Part shown: in pieces, positions 1 through 6,371 of the stretch | Layout of the letters: every line of letters starts with the position of its first letter | How positions within the stretch are numbered: position 1 is the first letter of the stretch | NCBI GenBank assembly: GCA_002340515.1 | Contig: DDMF01000084.1 | Span: 1-13,725 of the forward strand | Direction of reading: 5' to 3' | From: Rhodobacteraceae bacterium UBA2553 | GTDB lineage: Bacteria > Pseudomonadota > Alphaproteobacteria > Rhodobacterales > Rhodobacteraceae | DNA length: 13,725 nt | Program-made: the position numbers and the translations under genes | Notes under the pieces: generated by a model | Database searches by the model: none | What the model was told of the DNA's origin: nothing | What the model saw: only the letters and a program-made list of their open reading frames with translations

Positions 1-77
1 TCCGCTAGAAACCGCTAACATTGATGCGGGGGATAGATGTTCTGAGAGTTCCTAAGAAGGCGCGTAGTTGGAAGTAA

Positions 78-106
78 TTGATATCAAATTGATATATTAT
101 GATATT
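78..106. repeat. Phased TTGATAT repeats in AT-rich block
   Basis: TTGATAT occurs at 78-84 and 89-95, and ATGATAT at 99-105. The repeat starts are 11 and 10 bp apart, about one helical turn. The first copy is also the left part of the perfect palindrome TTGATATCAA (78-87). Such phased AT-rich repeats can bind a regulator on one face of DNA, but I cannot name one. Chance in an AT-rich spacer is possible. Confidence 0.35.
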
Positions 107-173
107 CCAAGCCGCCCAAAAGGTATTTAGCATAACCCAAGAGCGAAATATGATTTCTCGCATGAAGAGAACC

Positions 174-191
174 ACTTGCCGTTAGGCAGGT
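174..191. other. Short hairpin in the left non-coding region
   Basis: Bases 174-180 (ACTTGCC) pair with 185-191 (GGCAGGT) around a GTTA loop, giving a 7-bp stem with one G-T wobble. No T-run follows on the plus strand. Read on the minus strand it is followed by a pyrimidine-rich stretch, so it might act as a late transcription stop beyond fliL. The role is unproven. Confidence 0.25.
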
Positions 192-314
192 CATGGGCCT
201 TCCACGCATGGATGCGAAGATCGCTTAATATCCGACTTAGAGGATTCAGCGTAAATCAGGTATCTTTGTTCGCGGTAGGCTTCCTTTTCAATAGTTTACA
301 TTGTGCAATTGAGA

Positions 315-347
315 AACCGCCACTCAGAACTCTCAAAGCGGCGGGTT
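315..347 (-). terminator. Possible weak terminator after fliL
   Basis: About 25 bp beyond the fliL stop, the minus strand carries AACCCGCC and, 18 bases later, GGCGGTTT. These can pair over 7 bp with one bulged C, and a short run of three T follows. The loop is long and the T-run short, so this is a weak intrinsic terminator candidate. It is included mainly because the long operon ends here and nothing better is visible. Confidence 0.3.
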
Positions 348-371
348 ATGAGCAAGGATTGATCTATTAGC

Positions 372-881
372 CTAGATGTCTTGGCGTACGATATCAGTGA
401 CCAATACATCCATCACATCAACCGTCATAATTTTACCGGCGACCTCTTCTAGAGCCATACGCAGGCTTGAAAGACGAACAGAATCCGTAAAGACACCGTC
501 AAACCCTCCAAGGTTTGCATGATCGAAAAGCTCTTGTAAAAACGCGTCCCTTAGTTTGGGCTCGCGTTGATAAAACTCTTCGCTACCACCCAAGGCGATC
601 TCTAGACTCAGAGATACGACCACCAAAGATCGAACCTGTCCGTCCCCAACGACTGGGATGACAAATTGGTTGTTCATTTTCACAAAATCGCTGGTAGGAG
701 CTCCCTCCTCCTCGGGTTCCACGACTGCGGGTTTAGTAGTCTGACCTGCTTGAGCTATTGCATTAGGGTCGCCGCAGGGGTTGATTTCGACCACTTGGGG
801 CGCGGGGCGTAACATCAATCCGGCGCCCACGCCGCCTCCTAAGCCGATCAAAGCCAATAGAATTGGAAGAATTTTTCCCAT
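372..881 (-). CDS. fliL: Flagellar basal body-associated protein FliL
   Basis: A 169-residue protein matching FliL, an inner-membrane protein that surrounds the stator (MotA/MotB) and supports torque and stator function. It starts MGKILPILLALIG, and residues about 4-24 form one hydrophobic, Gly-rich membrane anchor. A short acidic and proline-containing linker (about 50-65) leads into a periplasmic domain. The domain contains the FliL-type stretch VVVSLSLEI and a region around REPKLRDAF, equivalent to the 'P.LRD' segment of the family. The length is normal. The ATG is preceded by AGGAG eight bases upstream, 13 bp after the flgH stop, so it is the last gene of the flgB operon as seen here. In many bacteria fliL lies beside fliM or fliF. 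Here it follows flgH, as in related Rhodobacterales. Identification rests on topology, motifs and context. Confidence 0.88.
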   Translation of the reverse strand: MGKILPILLALIGLGGGVGAGLMLRPAPQVVEINPCGDPNAIAQAGQTTKPAVVEPEEEGAPTSDFVKMNNQFVIPVVGDGQVRSLVVVSLSLEIALGGSEEFYQREPKLRDAFLQELFDHANLGGFDGVFTDSVRLSSLRMALEEVAGKIMTVDVMDVLVTDIVRQDI

Positions 882-894
882 TTGGTGCTCCTGA

Positions 895-1623
895 TCAGAA
901 CGGAAGGATGATATCGGCGACCTGTTGGCCGATACGTGGTTGCTGAACGTCGGAAATTATACCTCGACCACCATATGAAATACGGGCGGAGGCAATCTTG
1001 TCATAGGCAATCTCGTTTTGGCGTGAGATATCCTCTGGACGCACAAACCCAGTGACAAGCAGCTCACGCAATTCAAAATTCACGCGAACCTCTTGTGATC
1101 CCTGGATTTGCAGAACACCGTTTGGGAGTGTCCCAAGTACGGTAGCGGCGACACGCAATTCCAGTTTTTCGTTGCGGCGCACTGATCCACTGCCCGTTGA
1201 AGAGCTTTTGGAGTTGAATTCCACTGCGGGGTCAGTGGTGGCGCCGGACGGAAGGGCTTCGTTGATCTTCTGCGGGATGCCCAGAAGGGATGGCACCGCC
1301 ATGCGTTCAGAACCGTCACGTGATCGGGTCGAGCTGTTGGAGAATTCTGCACGGTCATTAATTTCGATAACCACGGTTAAAATATCGCCGGACTGTTGGG
1401 CGCGACGGTCCCCTAATAGCGATTGCCGCCCCCGGCTCCAAGTGGATGCGCGTGATGACGAACTTTGGTGTAGTGGCTTCACAGGTAAGGCCGCCGTAGT
1501 CATAGCATGGTGCTCTTGGTTGATTTCGACCGGCGACAAAGCTGGCGCCTTCCCAACATTTTCAAGCCGGGAGCAACCCGATATCGTGACGGCCAGAAGT
1601 AAGACAATAACAGACAGGCGCAT
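895..1623 (-). CDS. flgH: Flagellar L-ring lipoprotein FlgH
   Basis: A 242-residue FlgH, the outer-membrane lipoprotein that assembles the L-ring bushing around the distal rod. The N-terminus is a lipoprotein signal peptide with lipobox TISGC and lipidated Cys17. Serine at +2 fits outer-membrane sorting. The mature protein has the FlgH features GRQSLLGDRRAQQSGDILTV (about 64-84), which corresponds to the conserved 'LF.D.RA..VGDI.TV' block, then EINDRAEFSNSSTRSR. The C-terminus carries the family signature: LVVTG-type FVRPEDIS, then SARISYGGRG and a final QQVADIILPF. The length is typical. The ATG has AAAGGAT upstream, 11 bp after the flgA stop. The P-ring gene flgI, often the neighbour of flgH, is not in this window. 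Confidence 0.95.
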   Translation of the reverse strand: MRLSVIVLLLAVTISGCSRLENVGKAPALSPVEINQEHHAMTTAALPVKPLHQSSSSRASTWSRGRQSLLGDRRAQQSGDILTVVIEINDRAEFSNSSTRSRDGSERMAVPSLLGIPQKINEALPSGATTDPAVEFNSKSSSTGSGSVRRNEKLELRVAATVLGTLPNGVLQIQGSQEVRVNFELRELLVTGFVRPEDISRQNEIAYDKIASARISYGGRGIISDVQQPRIGQQVADIILPF

Positions 1624-1634
1624 TTATAGATCCT

Positions 1635-2075
1635 TTATGAGCCGGGAATTTTGGGGGGCGCTACCGAAACGGATCCATCTGCCTGGATGGTGCCATTAAC
1701 TGTGCTGCGAGAGGAAAGGTTCATGATACGGATGCGATCACCAAGACCGCCGCGCGCCATCGCTCTGCCTTCGGTTGCGATATTTAAGCCCCCGATGGAG
1801 TATATTAAGACGACAATTTGATTGCGGTCCACCAAAGCGGGGGGGCCAACATCGTCGATTCTGATCGGCCGGCCGGCGTATAGGACAACTCTCGTTTCCT
1901 GACCAATCAGATCTTCAATGGCAACATATGCACCGGGCAACTCTCCCTCTGAGACCTTCAGATCGCTTTCTGTAAGCAAGCTGTGCGCGCGCATCGTTTT
2001 TGCGGCCAAAACGATGTCGGCCGATGCAAAAGTCGCGGACAGCAAGAGAAACAAAAAAGCCAACCGTACCATCAT
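1635..2075 (-). CDS. flgA: Flagellar P-ring assembly chaperone FlgA
   Basis: A 146-residue FlgA, the periplasmic chaperone needed to assemble the FlgI P-ring. A Sec signal peptide is clear: MMVRLAFLFLLLSATFASA with probable cleavage after Ala19, before DIVLAAKTM. The mature protein is an SAF-like domain, with the early segment RAHSLLTESDL and then the block ALVDRNQIVVLIY. It ends with the family's region ARGGLGDRIRIMNLSSRSTVNGTI (about 107-130), the 'G..GD.IRV.N..S.....G.V' pattern. It is shorter than enterobacterial FlgA (about 219) because it lacks the extra N-terminal domain, which is usual in alphaproteobacteria. The start overlaps the flgG stop by ATGA. Two consecutive ATG codons make the exact start uncertain by one codon. 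Function requires FlgI, encoded outside the window. Confidence 0.92.
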   Translation of the reverse strand: MMVRLAFLFLLLSATFASADIVLAAKTMRAHSLLTESDLKVSEGELPGAYVAIEDLIGQETRVVLYAGRPIRIDDVGPPALVDRNQIVVLIYSIGGLNIATEGRAMARGGLGDRIRIMNLSSRSTVNGTIQADGSVSVAPPKIPGS

Positions 2076-2857
2076 CGTACCTGCGTGGTTGCCGCCAACA
2101 TCTGGTCGGATGCGGTGATGACTTTTGAGTTCATTTCATAGCCGCGCTGGGCCTCGATCAACTCTGTGATCTCTCGAACTGCGTCTACGCTACTGTTTTC
2201 GAGATAGTTTTGGCGAAGGGCTCCGAGGCCATTCTCACCAGGAGCAGAGGTTAACGGCGCACCGGAGGCAGCGGTTTCGGTGTAGAGATTTGAACCAATC
2301 GCTTCGAGCCCCTTTTCGTTGGTAAAGCCAGTCAGAGTGAACGCCCCCATAAGCTCAGGCTCTACGACATCTTTGAAATACGCATAAACCTCACCTTCGG
2401 CGTTGATCGAAATCGATCGCGCGTCAGATGGAATGGTGATGTCGGGTACGATTGGGTAACCGTCTGAGTTTACGATTTGCCCGTCGGGGGACAGTTTCAA
2501 AGCACCATCGCGGGTATAAGCGGAGATCCCACTGGGAAGCGTGACTTCTAGGTAGCCTTTGCCCTCAATTGCGACATCCAATTCGCCGTTTGTTTGTGCA
2601 AGGCTGCCTTGTTGAACCATCATCGTGACGGATGAGGGGCGCACCCCCAGGCCCAACTGGACCCCCGTTGGAATGATCGTTCCGTCCGCTGCATTGATCG
2701 TGCCAGGGCGTGTTGCTTGTTGGTAGTGCAGATCGGCAAATTCGGCGCGGCGGGCATTGTAGCCTGTCGTGTTCATATTTGCGAGGTTGTTTGAAATGGT
2801 TTCTACCCGCATTTGTTGGGCGAGCATGCCGGTGGCGGCGATTTGTAAAGAACGCAT
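2072..2857 (-). CDS. flgG: Flagellar distal rod protein FlgG
   Basis: A 261-residue FlgG, the main distal rod protein that spans the periplasm to the outer membrane. The N-terminal rod signature ISNNLANMNTTGYNARRAEF lies at residues 21-40. The central domain has GVQLGLGVRPSSVTM, and FlgG-like TNGELDVAIEGKGYLEV and AYTRDGALKLSPDGQIV segments. The C-terminus VDAVREITELIEAQRGYEMN with SKVITASDQML is the classical FlgG ending that packs in the rod core. The length matches the family (about 260). The start has a strong AAGGAGG five bases upstream, embedded in the flgF stop region. It is exported through the type III apparatus and has no Sec signal. Confidence is high, and FlgG is separated from FlgF by its longer length and the 'NTTGYNARRAEF' form. 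Confidence 0.97.
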   Translation of the reverse strand: MRSLQIAATGMLAQQMRVETISNNLANMNTTGYNARRAEFADLHYQQATRPGTINAADGTIIPTGVQLGLGVRPSSVTMMVQQGSLAQTNGELDVAIEGKGYLEVTLPSGISAYTRDGALKLSPDGQIVNSDGYPIVPDITIPSDARSISINAEGEVYAYFKDVVEPELMGAFTLTGFTNEKGLEAIGSNLYTETAASGAPLTSAPGENGLGALRQNYLENSSVDAVREITELIEAQRGYEMNSKVITASDQMLAATTQVR

Positions 2858-2867
2858 GGCGGCCTCC

Positions 2868-3587
2868 TTATTTTACGACGGTTTGAAGGACAGAACGAAT
2901 ACGCTCATCCTCTTTTTCCATGAACATCTGGCCCAGCTCATAACTGCGCTGAACTTCGATCATGCGGGTGATTTCTTGAACCGGATTGACGTTTGACCCT
3001 TCGACAAATCCTTGCAAAATTGAGGTGCCTTCCAAGACAGGTTCAGTACCTCCGGGTGCCGCAAAACGAACCCCGTCACGGTGTTTCAAGTCATTCGGAT
3101 CGCTTGGTAGGTAAAGGCCTATTTGGGTTAATGGGCGTCCGTCGGCGGACATTGTTCCATCTGAAGCGACCGAGATGGATCCCGCATCCGGGGGAACAAA
3201 AACGGGCGCACCACCAGCGTCCAAAAGGCGCAACCCATCGGGAGTCATTAATTCCCCTTCGGCTGAGGGGGTGAACGCACCTGCACGGGTGAGCAGGGGG
3301 CCGTCGACACCCTCAACCATGAAAAAACCATCACCTTCAATGGCCAGATCAAAGCTGCCATTGGTTTGGGTCAATGCTCCCTGTTGCAGGTCGATCAATC
3401 GTGCATTGGCCGTGGCCATGGAAAGCGAAGCATCGCCCTTGTCAAGCCTTTGAACATACTCGGAAAAGATCACACCTTCGCGGCGATACCCCGTGGAGGA
3501 ACTGTTTGCGATATTGTTCGCAACAGTTTGCATTTCACGCATCAAGCCTGATTGGCGGGTGAGAGCGGTATAGCCGATATTGTCCAT
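2868..3587 (-). CDS. flgF: Flagellar proximal rod protein FlgF
   Basis: A 239-residue FlgF, a rod subunit between the proximal rod and FlgG. I place the start at the ATG giving MDNIGYTALTRQ. It follows GGGGAGCTGAC and sits one base after the fliQ stop (TGA-C-ATG). An upstream in-frame GTG would add five residues and overlap fliQ, with a poorer binding site. The N-terminal signature VANNIANSSSTGYRREG is at about 22-38, with serines where asparagine is often found. The middle has GSFDLAIEGDGFFMVEG, typical of FlgF, and the end is NPVQEITRMIEVQRSYEL plus an amphipathic tail. The family length (about 240-250) fits. It is secreted by the flagellar type III system. Confidence 0.95.
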   Translation of the reverse strand: MDNIGYTALTRQSGLMREMQTVANNIANSSSTGYRREGVIFSEYVQRLDKGDASLSMATANARLIDLQQGALTQTNGSFDLAIEGDGFFMVEGVDGPLLTRAGAFTPSAEGELMTPDGLRLLDAGGAPVFVPPDAGSISVASDGTMSADGRPLTQIGLYLPSDPNDLKHRDGVRFAAPGGTEPVLEGTSILQGFVEGSNVNPVQEITRMIEVQRSYELGQMFMEKEDERIRSVLQTVVK

Positions 3588-3588
3588 G

Positions 3589-3858
3589 TCAGCTCCCCGC
3601 AATCAAAGGGATGATCTGGTTTTGGAAAAACCCGGTCAGTGTTTCGGTCATATAGCTCATGGACACCCAAAACACGGTCAGGATAGCGGCCAGCTTTGGG
3701 ACAAACGTCAGCGTCATTTCCTGAATGGACGTTAAGGCTTGGAACAAGCCGACGACCACACCTGCGACCAACGCCACGGTTAGGATCGGCATGGAAATCA
3801 AAACAGCATTCCAAAGCCCGGCCCGCAAAGTGTCAAAAAAAATCACGTCATTCATCAT
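3589..3858 (-). CDS. fliQ: Flagellar export gate subunit FliQ
   Basis: An 89-residue FliQ, one of the three small membrane subunits (with FliP and FliR) that form the export gate of the flagellar type III system. It has two hydrophobic helices. The first is at about 16-38 (AVLISMPILTVALVAGVVVG). It is followed by the highly conserved FliQ turn LFQALTSIQEMTLTFVPK (about 38-55), and then a second helix at about 56-76. The length is exactly that of the family. Its ATG overlaps the fliE stop (ATGA), and a second ATG is the next codon. In many bacteria fliQ lies between fliP and fliR. Here it sits alone between fliE and flgF, so fliP, fliR, flhA and flhB must be elsewhere. Confidence 0.95.
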   Translation of the reverse strand: MMNDVIFFDTLRAGLWNAVLISMPILTVALVAGVVVGLFQALTSIQEMTLTFVPKLAAILTVFWVSMSYMTETLTGFFQNQIIPLIAGS

Positions 3859-4145
3859 ACCGGCATCCTCAGGATTTCCTGATAGGCCTCGACGACTTTG
3901 TCACGAATGGTCACAGCCGTTTCAACAGCCAGCTCAGTTTGTGCCAAGGCCTGAACCAAAGAATGTGGATCCGCATTCCCTGACATTGCCGCAAGCGCGG
4001 TTTGTTCGCCCTGTTGTATGGTGGCGGCGAAGTCATTTGCCGTTTTAGCAAAATCCACCGCCGGTCCGTCCGGACGCGCCTTTGGCTGTGTCGCGGGACG
4101 GGTGGCTGCATAGCCTTGGGCCGCAATAGAGGATTTAACATCCAT
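3855..4145 (-). CDS. fliE: Flagellar hook-basal body protein FliE
   Basis: A 96-residue FliE, the small export substrate that joins the MS-ring and export gate to the rod. The N-terminal half is low-complexity (alanine, proline and threonine to about 30). The C-terminal two thirds have the family pattern: DFAKTANDFAATIQQGEQ, then SLVQALAQTELAVETAVTIRDKVVEAYQEILRMPV. The last of these, ending in 'YQEI.RMP.', is diagnostic. The length is normal. The ATG has AGGAG eight bases upstream, formed partly by the flgC stop codon (TAGGAG). Transcription and translation are coupled to flgC upstream and fliQ downstream. Confidence 0.95.
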   Translation of the reverse strand: MDVKSSIAAQGYAATRPATQPKARPDGPAVDFAKTANDFAATIQQGEQTALAAMSGNADPHSLVQALAQTELAVETAVTIRDKVVEAYQEILRMPV

Positions 4146-4156
4146 TCTGGTGTCTC

Positions 4157-4549
4157 CTATCTGCGAAGAAGATCGAGCAGGCTTTTCGACATTTGTTTTG
4201 CCTGATCGAACATTTTGAGGTTCGCCTCATAGCTGCGTTGCGCTTCGCGCGAGTCAGCAATTTCGACCACCAGATCGACATTCGAGCCGTCGTAGTAGCC
4301 TTTCTCATTGGCCATCGGGTGCGACGGATCGTACACGCTGGGCAATTTGGTTTGGTCGAGGGTTAGCCGGCCGGTTTCAACCAGCCCAGTGGCGCGCCCT
4401 GCTTCGACCGTTTCAGTAAAGCTGACCATCTTGCGCCGATACCCCGGCGTGTCAGCGTTTGCGATGTTTTCCGAGACATGGCGTAGGCGAGATGCCTGGC
4501 TTTTCATGCCGGATGCGGCGGCGGCGATTGAGGCTTTCAAATCATTCAT
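4157..4549 (-). CDS. flgC: Flagellar proximal rod protein FlgC
   Basis: A 130-residue FlgC, a proximal rod subunit. The signature VSENIANADTPGYRRKMVSF is at residues 25-44. The middle has the FlgC block KLPSVYDPSHPMANEKGYYDGSNVDLVVEIADS, which corresponds to 'YDP.HP.A..KGYV..PNV....EM.D'. The end, EAQRSYEANLKMFDQAKQMSKSLLDLLRR, is a typical rod C-terminal helix. The length is close to the family (about 134-140). Its ribosome binding site is unusually perfect (see the separate entry) and includes the flgB stop codon. FlgB, FlgC and FliE, encoded side by side, are assembled in this part of the rod. Confidence 0.96.
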   Translation of the reverse strand: MNDLKASIAAAASGMKSQASRLRHVSENIANADTPGYRRKMVSFTETVEAGRATGLVETGRLTLDQTKLPSVYDPSHPMANEKGYYDGSNVDLVVEIADSREAQRSYEANLKMFDQAKQMSKSLLDLLRR

Positions 4550-4550
4550 G

Positions 4551-4561
4551 GATCACCTCCT
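4551..4561 (-). promoter_or_regulatory. Near-full-length Shine-Dalgarno of flgC
   Basis: The minus strand reads AGGAGGTGATC, 11 bases complementary to the canonical 3' end of bacterial 16S rRNA, with AGGAGG six bases before the flgC ATG. The first bases belong to the flgB TAG stop. This fixes the flgC start and suggests strong or coupled translation initiation. Confidence 0.8.
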
Positions 4562-4955
4562 ATCGACGCCCAATCGAGGCGCGCATGATGTTCATCGAAC
4601 TGTTGTAGACGGCTAATGCGAGGTTATGATCGCTTTTGGCTTCGGCGGCGGCCATCATCTCACTCTCAAGAGAAACGGAATTTCCATTGGGAGAGGTGGC
4701 GCCTTGGCGAATGATGGTTTCGGGGGAAGACGCGCTGTGCGATCCCACAGGTGCGCCAATATGTTTGGCCCGTGTGGCAAGCATGCCACCACCATCAGTT
4801 TTTGTCTCATAAGTTTCGGCAAAAGAAGCAATATCGCGGGCTTGATAGCCCGGCGTATCCGCATTTGCGACATTCTGCGCAATGGTCGATTGACGAGCGG
4901 CGGCATGCTTTGCTAGCCCTTGGCTCATCCGAAAAATTTCAATTTTATCAAACAT
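4560..4955 (-). CDS. flgB: Flagellar proximal rod protein FlgB
   Basis: A 131-residue FlgB, the rod subunit nearest to FliE. I choose the start giving MFDKIEIFRMSQ because GAGGGAGAAG lies just upstream and this fits the FlgB N-terminus. An in-frame ATG nine codons upstream has no good binding site and would extend into the promoter spacer. The signature AQNVANADTPGYQARDIASF lies at about 26-45. The C-terminal half has GNSVSLESEMMAAAEAKSDHNLALAVYNSSMNIMRASIGRR, the FlgB-specific 'GN.V.LE.EM...AE....Y..A' region. The family length is about 130-140. It is the first gene of the nine-gene leftward operon, divergent from fliI, so its expression is likely driven from the 87-bp spacer. Confidence 0.95.
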   Translation of the reverse strand: MFDKIEIFRMSQGLAKHAAARQSTIAQNVANADTPGYQARDIASFAETYETKTDGGGMLATRAKHIGAPVGSHSASSPETIIRQGATSPNGNSVSLESEMMAAAEAKSDHNLALAVYNSSMNIMRASIGRR

Positions 4956-5042
4956 CGGGGCTTCTCCCTCGATTGGCTTCAACTAAGGCTTAACCTTGAT
5001 TCCTTTAGAAATGGTTTCAGAGACAAAAATGAGGAGATCGCC
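4956..5042. promoter_or_regulatory. Divergent flgB/fliI promoter spacer
   Basis: This 87-bp spacer separates the divergent starts of flgB and fliI and must hold the promoter of the long flgB-fliL operon and probably that of fliI. It is richer in A+T than its surroundings. A candidate CtrA box lies at 4979-4995. The right end supplies the fliI binding site GAGGAG (5031-5036), seven or so bases before its ATG, and the left end supplies that of flgB. I cannot mark -35/-10 hexamers with confidence. Confidence 0.7.
4979..4995 (+). promoter_or_regulatory. Candidate CtrA binding site
   Basis: The plus strand reads TCAA, seven bases, then TTAACC. The alphaproteobacterial CtrA box is TTAA-N7-TTAA, often continued as TTAACC, so there is one mismatch in ten and the spacing is exact. 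It sits between flgB and fliI, 25-60 bp from both starts, where a class II flagellar regulator would act. CtrA is known to control motility genes in Rhodobacterales. That it binds here is inference. Confidence 0.5.
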
Positions 5043-6371
5043 ATGAAGCCCGTCGGGTTTGAGCAGCTCACTGCAGAAGTCGACGCCGTAAGTGCAATGG
5101 CTGACATAGGGCGGATCGTTGAAATCGGGCGCGGAACCATTGAGGTGGCCGGCCTGTCCCATGTGGCGGCACAAGGTGACCTTGTCGAAATCGGCGCGGC
5201 AGGACAAACTCGCTTGGGCGAGGTCCTGAACCTGACCAAAGATTGCGTGACCATATTGCCCGATGGTGATGTGGAAGGATTGCGTATTGGCGAGCAAGTG
5301 GCCTTGCGCGGGTCGGGGCAAATTGCACCAGATGACAGCTGGATCGGCCGCGTGATTGACCCGTTTGGCAAAGCGCTGGATGGGCATGCCGTGATGCGCG
5401 GGGCCATCGCGCGTTCGCTGCGTGGCACGTCCACCAATCCGACTGAGCGGCGTGTGCTGGGCGAGCGGTTGGAAACGGGGCTTGCTGTTTTTAATACCCT
5501 ATTGCCACTTGTTCGTGGTCAGCGCATTGGTCTTTTTGCGGGGTCTGGTGTCGGGAAATCAACTTTGTTGGCCAAGCTGGCGCGCGGGGTTCATGCGGAT
5601 GTGGTTGTGATTGCTCTGATCGGGGAGCGCGGCCGGGAAGTACGTGAGTTTGTAGAGCGTGTACTTGGCAAAGAAGGAATGGCGCGCGCTGTTGTTGTTG
5701 CCGCGACCTCTGATCAATCTCCTTTGGTGCGGCGGCGTGCCGGGTGGGCCGCCATGACCGTCGCCGAGCATTTTCGTGACAAGGGGCAACATGTGTTGTT
5801 TCTCGCGGATAGTGTGACGCGGTTTGCCGAAGCCCACAGAGAGATTGCACTGGCGTCCGGCGAAGGCAGCTCACTTCGAGGGTTTCCACCGTCTACCGCG
5901 CAACAAATCACTACTCTTTGTGAACGGGCGGGCCCCGGAACAGGCGTAGCTGGGGACATAACCGCGATCTTTTCGGTGTTGGTCGCGGGGTCTGATATGG
6001 AAGAACCGGTTGCTGATATTTTGCGCGGTGTCTTGGATGGGCATGTGGTGATGGATCGTGAAATTGCTGAGCGTGGTCGTTTCCCGGCCATTGACCTGCT
6101 GCGCTCTGTTTCGCGTGCCTTGCCCGGTGCGGCGACAGATGCAGAAAACGCGTTGATCTCGGCGGCGCGTCAACGTCTTGGGGCCTATGCAAAATCGGAA
6201 ATGATGATTCAGGCGGGGCTTTACGCTGCGGGAAGCGACAAGATGGTGGATGCTGCAATTGAATGCTACCCAAAGCTGGATGCGTTCTTGGCCGAGGATG
6301 AATGGGATAATACTGATGCCAGCTTTCGCCGGCTGGGGAATTGTATGTTGCCTAAGGCGGCGGCTGATTAA
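5043..6371 (+). CDS. fliI: Flagellar export ATPase FliI
   Basis: A 442-residue FliI, the hexameric ATPase at the base of the flagellar type III export apparatus. I start at the ATG giving MKPVGFEQLTAEV, which follows GAGGAGATCGCC. A longer frame from 4920 would run through flgB and lacks a binding site. Visible landmarks are the Walker A AGSGVGKST (166-174, Lys172), GERGREV (194-200), the Walker B strand VLFLAD ending at Asp256, GFPPSTAQ (280-287), and the ATP synthase alpha/beta family signature PAIDLLRSVS (348-357). The length and motifs are those of an intact enzyme. It stands alone: divergent from flgB, convergent with the DUF1217 gene, with the two TAA stops overlapping. Its usual partners fliH and fliJ are not in the window. 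A sibling such as a virulence T3SS ATPase is excluded by context. Confidence 0.96.
   Translation: MKPVGFEQLTAEVDAVSAMADIGRIVEIGRGTIEVAGLSHVAAQGDLVEIGAAGQTRLGEVLNLTKDCVTILPDGDVEGLRIGEQVALRGSGQIAPDDSWIGRVIDPFGKALDGHAVMRGAIARSLRGTSTNPTERRVLGERLETGLAVFNTLLPLVRGQRIGLFAGSGVGKSTLLAKLARGVHADVVVIALIGERGREVREFVERVLGKEGMARAVVVAATSDQSPLVRRRAGWAAMTVAEHFRDKGQHVLFLADSVTRFAEAHREIALASGEGSSLRGFPPSTAQQITTLCERAGPGTGVAGDITAIFSVLVAGSDMEEPVADILRGVLDGHVVMDREIAERGRFPAIDLLRSVSRALPGAATDAENALISAARQRLGAYAKSEMMIQAGLYAAGSDKMVDAAIECYPKLDAFLAEDEWDNTDASFRRLGNCMLPKAAAD

Larger units (their letters stand above)
1..371. other. Non-coding region left of fliL
   Basis: I see no convincing gene on either strand in this 371-bp stretch. 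The longest frame (176-370, plus strand, TTG start) has no ribosome binding site and a composition unlike the flagellar proteins. The segment is richer in A+T than the operon beside it. It contains an AT-rich block near 76-108 with phased TTGATAT repeats, a hairpin at 174-191, and a possible weak terminator for the fliL operon at 315-347. What lies to the left of base 1 is unknown, so the region could be the promoter of a neighbour, an operon trailer, or both. Confidence 0.6.

Noticed and set aside
7..335. Short repeats in the left spacer: AGAAACCGC at 7-15 and 312-320, and TGAGAGTTC at 43-51 inverted as GAACTCTCA at 327-335
   Set aside because: Nine-base matches are expected by chance at this length. 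There is no transposase, target duplication or longer homology to suggest an insertion element.
176..370. 64-codon open frame on the plus strand with a TTG start
   Set aside because: It has no ribosome binding site, an implausible start, and no recognisable family; it runs through a region with hairpins and the likely end of the fliL transcript.
1052..1699. 215-codon open frame antisense to flgH
   Set aside because: It is a shadow of flgH, which has a lipobox, family motifs and a binding site on the minus strand. The antisense product has no family features.
4920..5042. Longer FliI start at 4920
   Set aside because: It would overlap flgB and the promoter spacer and has no binding site; the ATG at 5043 has GAGGAG upstream and gives the normal family length.
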